A stretch of DNA of 64,000 bases, from NCBI GenBank assembly GCA_965226235.1, contig OZ245335.1, positions 62,001-126,000 on the forward strand, given 5' to 3'. Position 1 is the stretch's first letter. Each line of letters starts with the position of its first letter. Source of the stretch: CAYFZO01 sp965226235 (lineage in GTDB: Bacteria; Pseudomonadota; Gammaproteobacteria; Poriferisulfidales; Oxydemutatoraceae). The position numbers were made by a program, and so were the translations under genes. Shown here piece after piece: positions 50,609 to 59,249 of the stretch. The notes beneath the pieces are model-generated. The model worked only from the letters and a program-made list of their open reading frames with translations, was not told where the DNA came from and searched no databases.

Positions 50609-53587
50609 ATGGCCGGTTTTTTTAGCAAATTGTTGCCGAGCCGCAACGATCGCTTGCTCAGAAAATACAGCAGGACCGTCGCCGTGATCAATGCGTTTGA
50701 GGATCAATTTCGCTCTCTTGACGACGCTGGCCTGCGTGCCAAAACCGATGCGTTTCGTGCGCGGCTGAAGCAAGGCGAGTCGTTCCAGGACATGCTGCCG
50801 GAGATGTTTGCGGTGGTGCGGGAAGCGTCCGGCAGGGTGTTGGGCATGCGTCATTATGACGTGCAGTTGATCGGGGGGCTGGCACTGAACGAAGGCAAGA
50901 TAGCGGAAATGCGCACCGGCGAGGGAAAGACCCTGGTCGCGACCCTCCCTGCCTATGCCAACGCTCTGACGGGCAATGGCGTGCACATCGTGACGGTCAA
51001 CGATTATCTCGCCAGGCGGGATACCGGGTGGATGGGCAAACTCTATGAGTTTTTGGGGCTCGAAGTCGGCGTCATCGTATCCGGGCAGTCCCCCGAGGAG
51101 AGGAAATCCGCTTACGCTGCCGATATCGCTTATGGCACCAACAATGAGTTCGGGTTTGATTACCTGAGAGACAACATGGTGCTGATGCCGCAACATCGGG
51201 TGCAGCGTAGACGGCACTTTGCGGTCGTCGATGAAGTGGACTCGATTCTGATCGATGAAGCGCGTACCCCCTTGATCATTTCGGGTCCGGTTGAGGACAG
51301 GCCGGACCTGTATCGCACGGTGGACGGGATAGTGAAAAAACTCAAGCCGGCGGCCAATGAGAGCGATGAAGGAGATTGCACGATAGAGGAAAAATCGAAA
51401 CAGGTATTCCTGACGGAGCAGGGGCACGAACGGATAGAGGCATTGCTGGTGGAAGCAGGGCTGATGCAGCACGGCATCAGCCTCTACGATTCCGCCAACA
51501 TCGGTCTTCTGCACCACGTGAACGCCGCCTTGCGAGCCCGGTTGCTGTTTCGCAAGAACGTCGATTATCTGGTTCGTGATGGGCAGGTGATGATTGTCGA
51601 CGAATTTACCGGAAGGGTCATGCCGGGGCGCAGGTGGTCGGAAGGGTTGCATCAGGCGCTGGAAGCAAAAGAAAAAGTCGAGATACAGAATGAAAACCAG
51701 ACGCTTGCCTCGATCACTTTTCAAAACTACTTCAGGTTGTACGATACCTTGTCCGGGATGACCGGAACCGCGGATACCGAAGCGTACGAGTTTCAGCAGA
51801 TCTACGGCCTCGAAGTCGTCATAATCCCGACGGATAAGATCATGATACGGAAAAACTTAAGCGATCTGGTTTACGTGACGGAGAAAGAAAAGTACACGGC
51901 GATCATCGAAGACATCGGGAACTGTGCGGAAAACAATCAGCCGGTACTGGTCGGCACTGCTTCGATAGAAGTTTCCGAGCGCCTGTCGAAAGCCTTGAAA
52001 CAGCAACAGACCGCGCACCAGGTGTTGAACGCCAAGCACCATGAGAGCGAGTCGCTGATTATCGCGAACGCCGGGTGCCCCGGGGCGGTGACGATCGCGA
52101 CCAATATGGCCGGGCGAGGTACCGACATCGTGCTTGGGGGAGCGCCCGACAACGAGGGGATGGCAGACGGAGAAGATGCTGACGCTGGTGCGGCTGCGTC
52201 CGAATGGGAAGAACGGAACAAGGCGGTGATCGCCGCGGGAGGTCTGCACATCATCGGCACTGAACGCCATGAATCCCGGCGGATAGACAACCAGTTGCGA
52301 GGGCGCTCCGGACGTCAGGGAGACCCAGGATCCAGTCGCTTCTATTTATCTTTGGAAGACAATCTGATGCGCATCTTCGCCGGTGAAAAAGTCAAGGCGA
52401 TCATGAATAAGCTGGGGGTGGAAGAAGGCGAAGCGATCGAGCACCACTGGGTCAATCGCGCGATCAGCAACGCGCAGAAAAAAGTCGAGGGACACAACTT
52501 TGATATGCGCAAGTCCCTGCTCGAATACGACGATATCGCGAACGAGCAGCGCAAACTGATTTACCAGCAGCGTGATGAGCTGCTCGACTCCGGCGATATC
52601 TCCGATGACGTTGGCAACATCCTGCCCGATGTAGTCGGCGAGCTGGTCGATCGCCATCTGCCGCGGGATCTGGTCGAGGAAGACTGGGATGTGGAGCGTC
52701 TTGAGCAGGTTCTGCAGAAGGATTTTTCGCTCGAGTGCCCGGTACGCCAATGGCTGACGCAGGAGGAGAGCATGACCCAGGAAGCGCTGGCCGACAGAGT
52801 GATTGCCTGGGTGACCGAGTTCTACCGCACCAAGGAAGCTTTGCTGGGGTCGGCGCGCATGCGCCAGACCGAGAAACTGTTGATGTTGCGGTTGCTCGAC
52901 ATCCATTGGAAAGAACACCTTGCTGCGATGGACTATCTGCGCCAGGGGATCGGCTTGCGGGGGTTCGCGCAAAAAAACCCTCGCCAGGAATACAAGCGCG
53001 AAGCTTTCGAGATGTTTGAAGCGATGCTGCAAAGAGTGCGTTACGATTTTATTTCTCGTCTGGTTTCGCTCAAGATGGAAGCGATACCGGAAGCGCTCGC
53101 GGGCGAACGTGTCGACCAGGAGAAAAAGGTTGTTTTTCGCCACGAAGAAGCTGGTAGCGTCTTGCATTCTTCGCCCGATGGCGTAGCGCCCGTCGGTCCG
53201 GGGTCCCAGGCCGCAGGTCGCGGGCCAGGGTTGCGCAAGATGTCGGCCGGGCCAATGCGCGCGGGAGCCTCGGCCGCAAGCCATGGGGCAGGGATGCGGA
53301 AAATGCCGCAGGAGAAGAAAAAAGCGATGCGGAAAGCCTTCAGGAAGGCCTCGAAAAGGCTCACGAGCGAGCAACTGCGGTCGGTTGCCGAGATGGTGTC
53401 GACGGGGCAATCGATGCGTGAAGCGATGGCCGCGGTACACAACGAGGCACAGGCTTCATCGGGCAAAAGCGCCGATGACGAAGGTCTGCACACCATTCGT
53501 CGCGATCATCCCAAGCTGGGGCGCAACGATCCCTGCCATTGCGGATCGGGGAAAAAATACAAGCGCTGTCATGGCAAAGTCGCCTGA
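50609..53587 (+). CDS. secA: Preprotein translocase ATPase SecA with extended tail
   Basis: A 992-residue SecA (E. coli 901). Walker A MRTGEGKTLVATLPAY, DEAD box VDEVDSILIDEARTPL, ATNMAGRGTDIVLGG and GRSGRQGDPGSSRFYLSLED are intact. The C-terminal zinc motif CHCGSGKKYKRCHG ends the protein. Between the last helical-domain residues and the zinc motif is a long tail containing a Gly/Met/Arg-rich linker and a basic helix (PQEKKKAMRKAFRKASKR), absent from E. coli SecA. GGTAAGGAGT precedes ATG 50609. The last 12 codons are within the left direct repeat of the inserted restriction-modification module. Confidence 0.97.
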   Translation: MAGFFSKLLPSRNDRLLRKYSRTVAVINAFEDQFRSLDDAGLRAKTDAFRARLKQGESFQDMLPEMFAVVREASGRVLGMRHYDVQLIGGLALNEGKIAEMRTGEGKTLVATLPAYANALTGNGVHIVTVNDYLARRDTGWMGKLYEFLGLEVGVIVSGQSPEERKSAYAADIAYGTNNEFGFDYLRDNMVLMPQHRVQRRRHFAVVDEVDSILIDEARTPLIISGPVEDRPDLYRTVDGIVKKLKPAANESDEGDCTIEEKSKQVFLTEQGHERIEALLVEAGLMQHGISLYDSANIGLLHHVNAALRARLLFRKNVDYLVRDGQVMIVDEFTGRVMPGRRWSEGLHQALEAKEKVEIQNENQTLASITFQNYFRLYDTLSGMTGTADTEAYEFQQIYGLEVVIIPTDKIMIRKNLSDLVYVTEKEKYTAIIEDIGNCAENNQPVLVGTASIEVSERLSKALKQQQTAHQVLNAKHHESESLIIANAGCPGAVTIATNMAGRGTDIVLGGAPDNEGMADGEDADAGAAASEWEERNKAVIAAGGLHIIGTERHESRRIDNQLRGRSGRQGDPGSSRFYLSLEDNLMRIFAGEKVKAIMNKLGVEEGEAIEHHWVNRAISNAQKKVEGHNFDMRKSLLEYDDIANEQRKLIYQQRDELLDSGDISDDVGNILPDVVGELVDRHLPRDLVEEDWDVERLEQVLQKDFSLECPVRQWLTQEESMTQEALADRVIAWVTEFYRTKEALLGSARMRQTEKLLMLRLLDIHWKEHLAAMDYLRQGIGLRGFAQKNPRQEYKREAFEMFEAMLQRVRYDFISRLVSLKMEAIPEALAGERVDQEKKVVFRHEEAGSVLHSSPDGVAPVGPGSQAAGRGPGLRKMSAGPMRAGASAASHGAGMRKMPQEKKKAMRKAFRKASKRLTSEQLRSVAEMVSTGQSMREAMAAVHNEAQASSGKSADDEGLHTIRRDHPKLGRNDPCHCGSGKKYKRCHGKVA

Positions 53588-53710
53588 TTCGGCTTTCCTG
53601 GGCACCCTGCCGCTGCCCGTACCCGGTGTGAGACTGGAGTCGGCCGCCGCCGGCCTGCGTTACCGGGGTCGTGATGATGTCGCTGTGATTGAATTGTGCG
53701 AAGGCGCAGT
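53552..53710 (+). repeat. Left 159-bp direct repeat flanking the inserted module
   Basis: 53552-53710 matches 55460-55618 (offset 1908) with six mismatches by eye. It spans the SecA C-terminal codons, the overlapping argJ start and the first 46 or so argJ codons. Homology begins at an A6 run and stops sharply after GGCGCAGT. Confidence 0.95.
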
Positions 53711-53834
53711 AAAGACCACGCCAACCAACAAGGTCAGTGCTTCAAGGATTGAAAAGACAGACGAACAAACCCTCGATAGTATTGTGTATACTGATGACCA
53801 TCGGGCCCACGCTGGCTTGTTCTCGCAAGCATGA
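53571..53834 (+). pseudogene. Truncated argJ 5' copy fused to transposase-like fragment
   Basis: ATG 53571 overlaps the secA stop by 17 bp and reads the normal ArgJ start (MAKSPDSAFLGTLPLPVPG) for about 47 residues, then switches after CEGAV to unrelated sequence ending SQA-stop at 53834. The unrelated part contains TLDSIVYTDDHRAHAGLF, which resembles the DSIVYTD-x2-RxY segment of IS1595-type transposases. The fusion is not expected to be functional; the intact argJ lies 1.9 kb downstream. Confidence 0.75.
53711..53834 (+). mobile_element. Possible IS1595-family transposase remnant
   Basis: Codons 53712-53834 encode KTTPTNKVSASRIEKTDEQT followed by LDSIVYTDDHRAHAGLF. IS1595/ISXO2 transposases have a DDE-domain phrase of the form I-x-x-K-(V/I)-x-x-D-S-(I/V)-(V/I)-x-(T/S)-D-x-x-R-x-Y. 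The match is short and rests on memory of the family. No terminal inverted repeats are seen. Confidence 0.35.
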
Positions 53835-53890
53835 AACCGTGAAGCGTAGCGCTAGCCAATTTGTTAAATACCAAAACCTGATTGCTTAGC

Positions 53891-54553
53891 ATGAGTGCAG
53901 CATTAGAGCAAACTCATGCACCAGACATTCCGGACATTGCCAGCGCTTTGTCAAAATATCTTGGAGATCGTACATTCGGAACGATCCTTGCTGATCCGCC
54001 GTGGCGATTTGCTAACAGGACCGGGAAGGTTGCTCCTGAGCATCGTCGCCTGTCCAGATACCTCACACTGACTACTCAACAAATCGCATCACTTCCCCTG
54101 GACCGATATTCGGCTGACGCATCTCATTGTTACTTATGGGTGCCAAATGCACTATTGCCAGAGGGATTGCATGTACTGGAGGCATGGGGGTTTCAGTACA
54201 AAACCAACCTTATTTGGCACAAAGTACGGAAAGATGGCGGTTCTGATGGCCGTGGAGTAGGTTTTTACTTTAGAAATGTTACAGAGATTATTCTTTTTGG
54301 CGTGCGTGGGAAAGGTGCCAGGACACTTGATGCTGGACGCCGACAAGTCAATTTTATTGCCAGTCGTAAGCGTGAACACTCACGAAAACCCGATGAACAA
54401 TACGACTTGATAGAAAGTTGTAGCTGGGGACCATATCTGGAGTTGTTTGGTCGCGGTACTCGCGAAAACTGGACAGTATGGGGGAATCAGGCTGAGGCTG
54501 ATTATCAACCGGATTGGCCAACATACAGCTATAACTCAACAGCCGCACCTTGA
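53891..54553 (+). CDS. MT-A70 family DNA N6-adenine methyltransferase
   Basis: A 220-residue methyltransferase with the catalytic DPPW motif at residues 35-38 (ILADPPWRF), the ADASHCYLWVPN strand, NLIWHKV, the ELFGRGTRENW phrase and a final VWGNQ typical of MT-A70 proteins. It should methylate adenine at the site cut by the endonuclease encoded next, protecting host DNA. ATG 53891 is used; TTG 53882 lies upstream. DNA here is clearly more AT-rich than secA or argJ. The stop overlaps the TTG start of the endonuclease gene (TTGA), so the pair is coupled. Confidence 0.88.
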   Translation: MSAALEQTHAPDIPDIASALSKYLGDRTFGTILADPPWRFANRTGKVAPEHRRLSRYLTLTTQQIASLPLDRYSADASHCYLWVPNALLPEGLHVLEAWGFQYKTNLIWHKVRKDGGSDGRGVGFYFRNVTEIILFGVRGKGARTLDAGRRQVNFIASRKREHSRKPDEQYDLIESCSWGPYLELFGRGTRENWTVWGNQAEADYQPDWPTYSYNSTAAP

Positions 54554-55302
54554 AACTCTCCGACCTGATAGATGCCGGATTCGATGTTCAGGAGGAAAAT
54601 CATGCGGTGGCCGTGCTTACAGAAGATTTTCCAGATCCACTTTCTGAACTTTGCGATACGTTGTTGGAGATTAAAATTGCAGACGTAGAGTTGATTCGCA
54701 GCGGTGGTGGTGAGGCAAATTCAACGCAGCGTCTTCGAGTGTCACTTGCAGAGAGAAATTGGATAAAGGAAAACATCGTAATACGAAAAATCGTTGATGG
54801 ACAAGAGAAAACCGCAATTACCCATGAGATTGATCACATCCGACGGGCCGTCAACGGGGTGATTGCTCTTGAAATAGAATGGAACAACAAAGACCCGTTT
54901 TTTGATCGTGATTTAGAAAATTTTCAAAGGCTACATAGTGAAGGTGCGATCAGCGTTGGTGTGATAATCACGCGAGGCTACACACTGCAGAAGAGTCTTG
55001 TCGAGATCATCACCTCATGCGCGATCAGGCACGAGATACGAAATTTTGATGATCTCAAAATATTTGGCTTGGCTCCAACTGTAAGGCAACGCAAGATGGT
55101 GAAGGAGCCCAAGGTGGTGAAAGGTGGAGACAAATTGTTTGTAGAAGACTGGGCTCGTCATTTTGTGCAAGACAAGTTTGGCAGTTCTACAACCCATTGG
55201 GCTAAACTTCAAGATCGAATCAGCCGAGGCGTTGGCAATCCATGTCCGTTATTACTGATTGGAATCCCTTCAAATGTAATTTATGAAAAGGATTTACAGT
55301 GA
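54550..55302 (+). CDS. BglII/BstYI-like type II restriction endonuclease
   Basis: A 250-residue protein. Residues 92-142 contain THEIDHIRRAVNGVIALEIE, WNNKDPFFDRDLENFQRL and ISVGVIITRG, the layout of the BglII/BstYI PD-(D/E)XK nucleases: Asp95, then E108-x-E110 in a core strand, followed by the W-N-x-K-D segment. It should cut unmethylated DNA, possibly at a GATC-containing site as other members do; specificity cannot be read from sequence. TTG 54550 overlaps the methyltransferase stop, so the nuclease is likely made only with the protective enzyme. AT-rich codon use, unlike the neighbours. Confidence 0.8.
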   Translation: MKLSDLIDAGFDVQEENHAVAVLTEDFPDPLSELCDTLLEIKIADVELIRSGGGEANSTQRLRVSLAERNWIKENIVIRKIVDGQEKTAITHEIDHIRRAVNGVIALEIEWNNKDPFFDRDLENFQRLHSEGAISVGVIITRGYTLQKSLVEIITSCAIRHEIRNFDDLKIFGLAPTVRQRKMVKEPKVVKGGDKLFVEDWARHFVQDKFGSSTTHWAKLQDRISRGVGNPCPLLLIGIPSNVIYEKDLQ

Positions 55303-55427
55303 CAAAGAAAACCAATCTCAAAAAGAACAAGCTCAATGAAAACCTACGTCTCCCCACCACACCGTACAAGTTAGTCAAGTCTGTTATGGAATGTGGCGCA
55401 TCGCGTCAAAAACGACCCAGGAAATAA
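55299..55427 (+). CDS. Small basic ORF coupled to the endonuclease gene
   Basis: A 42-residue frame from GTG 55299, overlapping the endonuclease TGA (GTGA), to TAA 55427. It reads (M)TKKTNLKKNKLNENLRLPTT, then PYKLVKSVMECGASRQKRPR. It is strongly basic with no clear helix-turn-helix. It may be the truncated start of a gene cut at the module boundary, or a small accessory protein. It ends 32 bp before the right direct repeat. Confidence 0.35.
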   Translation: MTKKTNLKKNKLNENLRLPTTPYKLVKSVMECGASRQKRPRK

Positions 55428-55459
55428 CATTGGTTGTGGCACTATCGTATATAGCTTCC

Positions 55460-55618
55460 AAAAAATACAAGCGCTGTCATGGCAAAGTCGCCTGATTCGG
55501 CTTTCCTGGGTACTCTGCCGCTGCCCGTACCCGGCGTGAGACTGGGGTCGGCCGCCGCCGGCCTGCGTTACCGGGGTCGTGATGACGTCGCTGTGATTGA
55601 ATTGTGCGAAGGCGCGGT
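55460..55618 (+). repeat. Right 159-bp direct repeat flanking the inserted module
   Basis: Second copy of 53552-53710. It provides the start of intact argJ and also a stray copy of the SecA C-terminal codons (KYKRCHGKVA-stop) out of context. The sequence before it (up to 55459) is AT-rich; after it argJ continues normally. Confidence 0.95.
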
Positions 55619-56708
55619 CACCGCAGGCGTGTTTACCAGCAATCGCTTTGGCGCGGCACCGGTTGTCGTTGCCCGGGACCATCTGGCGAGACGTGCGCCG
55701 CGCTATTTGCTGATTAACGCCGGGGTCGCCAATGCAGGTTTAGGCGATCCGGGCATCTCCGCGGCAAAGCACTGCTGTCATGCGCTGGCTGAATTGGCAC
55801 AGGTGCCGGTCGAGGCGGTGTTGCCATTTTCCACCGGGGTCATCGGACAGGCATTGCCCGCGGAGAAGATTGTCGCGACCTTACCCGGTTTGCTGGAGAG
55901 CCTTTCTGCCGATGCCTGGCTGGATGCTGCGCGGGCGATGATGACGACTGATACCGTGCCGAAATCCGAAGGAGTTTCCTGTGCATGCGGCGATGCAGGC
56001 TTGCCCGTGACGATTACCGGCGTGGCCAAAGGGGCCGGCATGATCCATCCGGATATGGCGACGATGCTGGCATTTGTCGCCACCGATATTGAACTGAGTG
56101 TTGCCGAAGCGCGTTCGCTGCTGACCAAAGCCACCGAGCACTCTTTTCACTCGATTACAGTCGATGGCGATACCTCTACCAACGATGCTTGCGTCTTGTC
56201 GGCGACCGGGCGTTCCGGTATTCGTTTTTCTGCACTTGACGACGCCGGTCGCGTGGCGTTCAGCGAGGCGCTGTCGCGTGTGATGCAGGGCCTGGCAAAA
56301 TCCATAATCCGGGATGCCGAAGGCGCGTCGCGTTTTATCACGATCGAAGTTGAGGGTGCCGCCGAACCGCGTGGTGCACGCGCGGTGGCGATGACGGTGG
56401 CGAACTCTCCACTGGTCAAAACCGCGTTGTCCTCCGGAGACCCGAACTGGGGGAGGGTGCTCGCCGCGATCGGGCGGTCGCCGGTCGCCGTGGACATCGG
56501 CAAGGTGGATTTCTACTTTGGCGATTGCCGCGTGGTGACGTCGGGTGTTGTTGACGGAGGGTATCGGGAGGAGAGAGGAGCCGCCGCGCTCGCTGGCCGC
56601 GAAGTCGTGTTGCGTATCGTGGTGGGTGCCGGACACGCTTCGGCTCGGGTATGGACTTCGGATTTGACCGCCGACTATGTCAGGATCAATGCCGATTATC
56701 GTTCGTGA
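55479..56708 (+). CDS. argJ: Bifunctional ornithine acetyltransferase / N-acetylglutamate synthase
   Basis: A 409-residue ArgJ. The autocleavage site is in GMIHPDMATMLAF (cleavage before Thr), preceded by TGVAKGAG; NDACVLSATGRSG and GDPNWGRVLAAIG are further family landmarks. It recycles the acetyl group in arginine synthesis. ATG 55479 equals the start that overlaps secA in the left repeat, so argJ formerly followed secA directly. Its stop overlaps the GTG of the Nudix gene (GTGA). Confidence 0.96.
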   Translation: MAKSPDSAFLGTLPLPVPGVRLGSAAAGLRYRGRDDVAVIELCEGAVTAGVFTSNRFGAAPVVVARDHLARRAPRYLLINAGVANAGLGDPGISAAKHCCHALAELAQVPVEAVLPFSTGVIGQALPAEKIVATLPGLLESLSADAWLDAARAMMTTDTVPKSEGVSCACGDAGLPVTITGVAKGAGMIHPDMATMLAFVATDIELSVAEARSLLTKATEHSFHSITVDGDTSTNDACVLSATGRSGIRFSALDDAGRVAFSEALSRVMQGLAKSIIRDAEGASRFITIEVEGAAEPRGARAVAMTVANSPLVKTALSSGDPNWGRVLAAIGRSPVAVDIGKVDFYFGDCRVVTSGVVDGGYREERGAAALAGREVVLRIVVGAGHASARVWTSDLTADYVRINADYRS

Positions 56709-57715
56709 CGTCCCGTAGCAGTTCACCCGCTCTGACCCACATCGTGCTGGGGGTGATCGTGCGCGATCGGCAGGTGCTGGTCGCGTGGCGTGATCGACGG
56801 CTCCACCAGGGTGGTCGTTGGGAGTTTCCCGGAGGGAAGGTCGAACCGGGCGAGACCCCGCGGCAGGCACTGCAACGAGAGTTGCAGGAAGAACTGGGTG
56901 CGGCAGGCACTGTAGGTGAGCCGCTCATTCGCTTCAGGCACGACTATGGCGATCGGGTTTTGTTGCTTGACGCATACCGGGCGCAAATCGATCGGCTCGA
57001 GTCGTTCGCGAAGCACCACCGCGTGATTCGGTGGCGATCGATTCAGGATTTATGCGCGGAGGAGTTTCCGCCGGCGAACCGTTCGATTTTGAACGCGCTC
57101 CGGTTGCCGGAATTCTATGCCATCACGCCACCGGAGCTTCCGTCCTCGGCGCGGTTTGCCGATGGAAGGTTCGAAGCCTGGTTCGGCCGTTTGTCCGAAA
57201 CCGGTGTCCGGCTGGCGTTGTTTCGCGCGAAGGGTATCGCCGCCGATGCGTATCGTCGGCTTGCGCGACGCGCTGTCGAGTGCGCGGGGAAGGCTGGGTT
57301 GGAACTGTTGCTGCATGATCTTCCCGAGTCGGTCGAAAGTCTTGGTGCGGCGGGCGTTCACTTGAGTCAAAGTGGTTTCTCCCGATGGGGAAGCAGGAAA
57401 AGAACCGGGTCTTCCCGATCCTGGTTTGCGGTGTCATGCCATGACCTGGGTGAACTACACGCGGCGGAGGAAGCAGGTGCCGACTTCTGTGTGTTGGGAC
57501 CGGTCCGGTCTACGCCCGACCACGCCTGTTCCCTGGGGGCTGCCGCATTCGAGCAGCTCGTCGATCAGGCGCGCATCCCGGTTTACGCCCTGGGGGGCAT
57601 GCGCCGCGAAGACCTCGCGTGGGTCAGAGGCTTCGGCACGCAGGGCGTTGCGGGAATCAGGTGCTTCAACGCAGGTGCATCTGCGGTCTTGCCAGGGGAG
57701 GCACGGCATGCATGA
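56705..57715 (+). CDS. Nudix (MutT) hydrolase fused to thiamine-phosphate-synthase-like domain
   Basis: A 336-residue fusion. Residues 1-135 are a Nudix domain with box GGKVEPGETPRQALQRELQE followed by ELGAAG, as in MutT, which removes 8-oxo-dGTP. Residues about 145-330 are a ThiE-like TIM barrel (FYAITPPEL, GVHLSQSGF, VSCHDLGELHAAEEAGADFC, LGPVRSTPDHA, VYALGGM). This fusion, next to argJ, is common in gammaproteobacteria; the barrel is usually considered ThiE-like without proven activity. GTG 56705 overlaps the argJ stop. The 3' end overlaps hflX. Confidence 0.88.
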   Translation: MTSRSSSPALTHIVLGVIVRDRQVLVAWRDRRLHQGGRWEFPGGKVEPGETPRQALQRELQEELGAAGTVGEPLIRFRHDYGDRVLLLDAYRAQIDRLESFAKHHRVIRWRSIQDLCAEEFPPANRSILNALRLPEFYAITPPELPSSARFADGRFEAWFGRLSETGVRLALFRAKGIAADAYRRLARRAVECAGKAGLELLLHDLPESVESLGAAGVHLSQSGFSRWGSRKRTGSSRSWFAVSCHDLGELHAAEEAGADFCVLGPVRSTPDHACSLGAAAFEQLVDQARIPVYALGGMRREDLAWVRGFGTQGVAGIRCFNAGASAVLPGEARHA

Positions 57716-59123
57716 CAGGCACTCTCGCTCTGCTTTGTCGCGAGGCGGAACGTCGCCACTTTTGGATGACACGCTTTCCTCTCTCGATCGAGAGCACTCT
57801 CCCAGCACGGCAGGTCAGCGCGCCTGCCTGTTGTATATAGATCTCGGGAAAGAGCGAGGCACGGACGACGCGGTAGAGGAATTTGTCGAACTCGCGCGTA
57901 GCGTCGAAGTCGATATCCGGCAGCTTTACCGAGTTCACTGCGCGCGTCCTTCGAGCAGGTATTTCATCGGTCGCGGCAAGGCCGATGAAATCAGGGATTA
58001 CCTTGCACAGGAGAAGATTCCGCTGTTGATCGTGAACCTGGATCTTTCTCCCGCACAGGAGCGCAACCTCGAGCGGCTGTGGTGCGCGCGGGTATTGGGG
58101 CGCAGTGGCCTGATTCTCGATATTTTTTCCCGGCGCGCGCGCTCCCACGAGGGCAAGCTGCAGGTGGAACTCGCGCAACTCAATTATCTTTCGACGCGGC
58201 TGGTACGAGGATGGAGCCATCTTGAGCGGCAGAAGGGTGGTATCGGGTTGCGTGGCCCGGGTGAGAAGCAGCTCGAAACCGACCGGCGCTTGATCGGCAA
58301 GCGCGTGGCCAGGATCAATAAACATCTCGACCGCATCCGGTCGCAGCGGTGCCTGGGGCGGCGGATGCGCCGCAAATACGACATGCCGACGATCGCGCTG
58401 GTTGGCTATACCAACGCCGGCAAGACCAGCCTGTTCAATCGCCTGACGCGTTCCAAAGCGTATTCGGCCGACAAGTTGTTTGCCACGCTCGACCCTACCA
58501 TGCGCCGGTTCAGGTTCAAGCGAGGCGGCGGCGACCGCACCATGATCGTCAGTGACACCGTGGGTTTTATCCGTGATTTGCCGGATACGCTCGTCGCGGC
58601 GTTTCATGCGACCCTGGTCGAAGTGCGTGAGGCGGATCTGCTTCTGCACGTAGTCGATGCTACCGTGCCCGCGCATTCCGGCCATCGCAAGGAGGTCGAT
58701 CAAGTGTTGCATGCAATCGAGGCCACGGACATCCTGCAAGTGACCGTGTTTAATAAATCCGACCTGACACGGTGTTCCCCGGGCATTATGCGGGATGGTG
58801 CCGGCCGACCGGTATCGGCGGTGGTGTCGGCTTTGACCGGCGCAGGGATCGCGGAGTTGGAGAAGATGCTCATCGAGTTGCTGGCACCGCCGATGCGGTC
58901 TTACGAAGCCCGGATTCCTGTTAGCGCCGGAAGTTTGCGGGCCTTTATCTACGACCGTGGCGAGGTTGTGCGCGAAGAGTATCTACGCGCGCAGGGATGG
59001 CGGCTGCAACTGCGGTTGACGGATAGCGCGGCGGGAGAAATATTGAAGCGCGCCGACCAACTGGGATACGCTCTTGAGTTATCTCTGTCGAGCGGGAATC
59101 GGATGGGCTCCGGTCGGTGTTGA
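57708..59123 (+). CDS. hflX: Ribosome-associated GTPase HflX
   Basis: A 471-residue GTPase. An N-terminal HflX domain (YFIGRGKADEIRDYL, GLILDIFSRRARSHEGKLQV) is followed by the G domain with ALVGYTNAGKTSLFNRL (G1), LDPTMRR, VSDTVGFIRDLP (G3) and VFNKSDL (G4). It rescues stalled or heat-damaged ribosomes. ATG 57708 overlaps the preceding gene's end. Unlike E. coli, hfq and miaA are not upstream. The C-terminal segment after the G domain is intact. Confidence 0.94.
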   Translation: MHDRHSRSALSRGGTSPLLDDTLSSLDREHSPSTAGQRACLLYIDLGKERGTDDAVEEFVELARSVEVDIRQLYRVHCARPSSRYFIGRGKADEIRDYLAQEKIPLLIVNLDLSPAQERNLERLWCARVLGRSGLILDIFSRRARSHEGKLQVELAQLNYLSTRLVRGWSHLERQKGGIGLRGPGEKQLETDRRLIGKRVARINKHLDRIRSQRCLGRRMRRKYDMPTIALVGYTNAGKTSLFNRLTRSKAYSADKLFATLDPTMRRFRFKRGGGDRTMIVSDTVGFIRDLPDTLVAAFHATLVEVREADLLLHVVDATVPAHSGHRKEVDQVLHAIEATDILQVTVFNKSDLTRCSPGIMRDGAGRPVSAVVSALTGAGIAELEKMLIELLAPPMRSYEARIPVSAGSLRAFIYDRGEVVREEYLRAQGWRLQLRLTDSAAGEILKRADQLGYALELSLSSGNRMGSGRC

Positions 59124-59249
59124 GATTGATCTTCCCCCTGATATAGGTCCACTTGAAATGAGAAAAAAACATCTTATCAGGCTGCTCGTGCTGCGTACTC
59201 GGCTGGGGTGGCGTAACCCAGCGAGCTATGTGGTCGTTGCTGGTTGTAG

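Noticed and set aside
53283..53570. In-frame extension upstream of the truncated argJ copy
   Set aside because: This is the secA coding region read in another frame; the real argJ start is the ATG at 53571.
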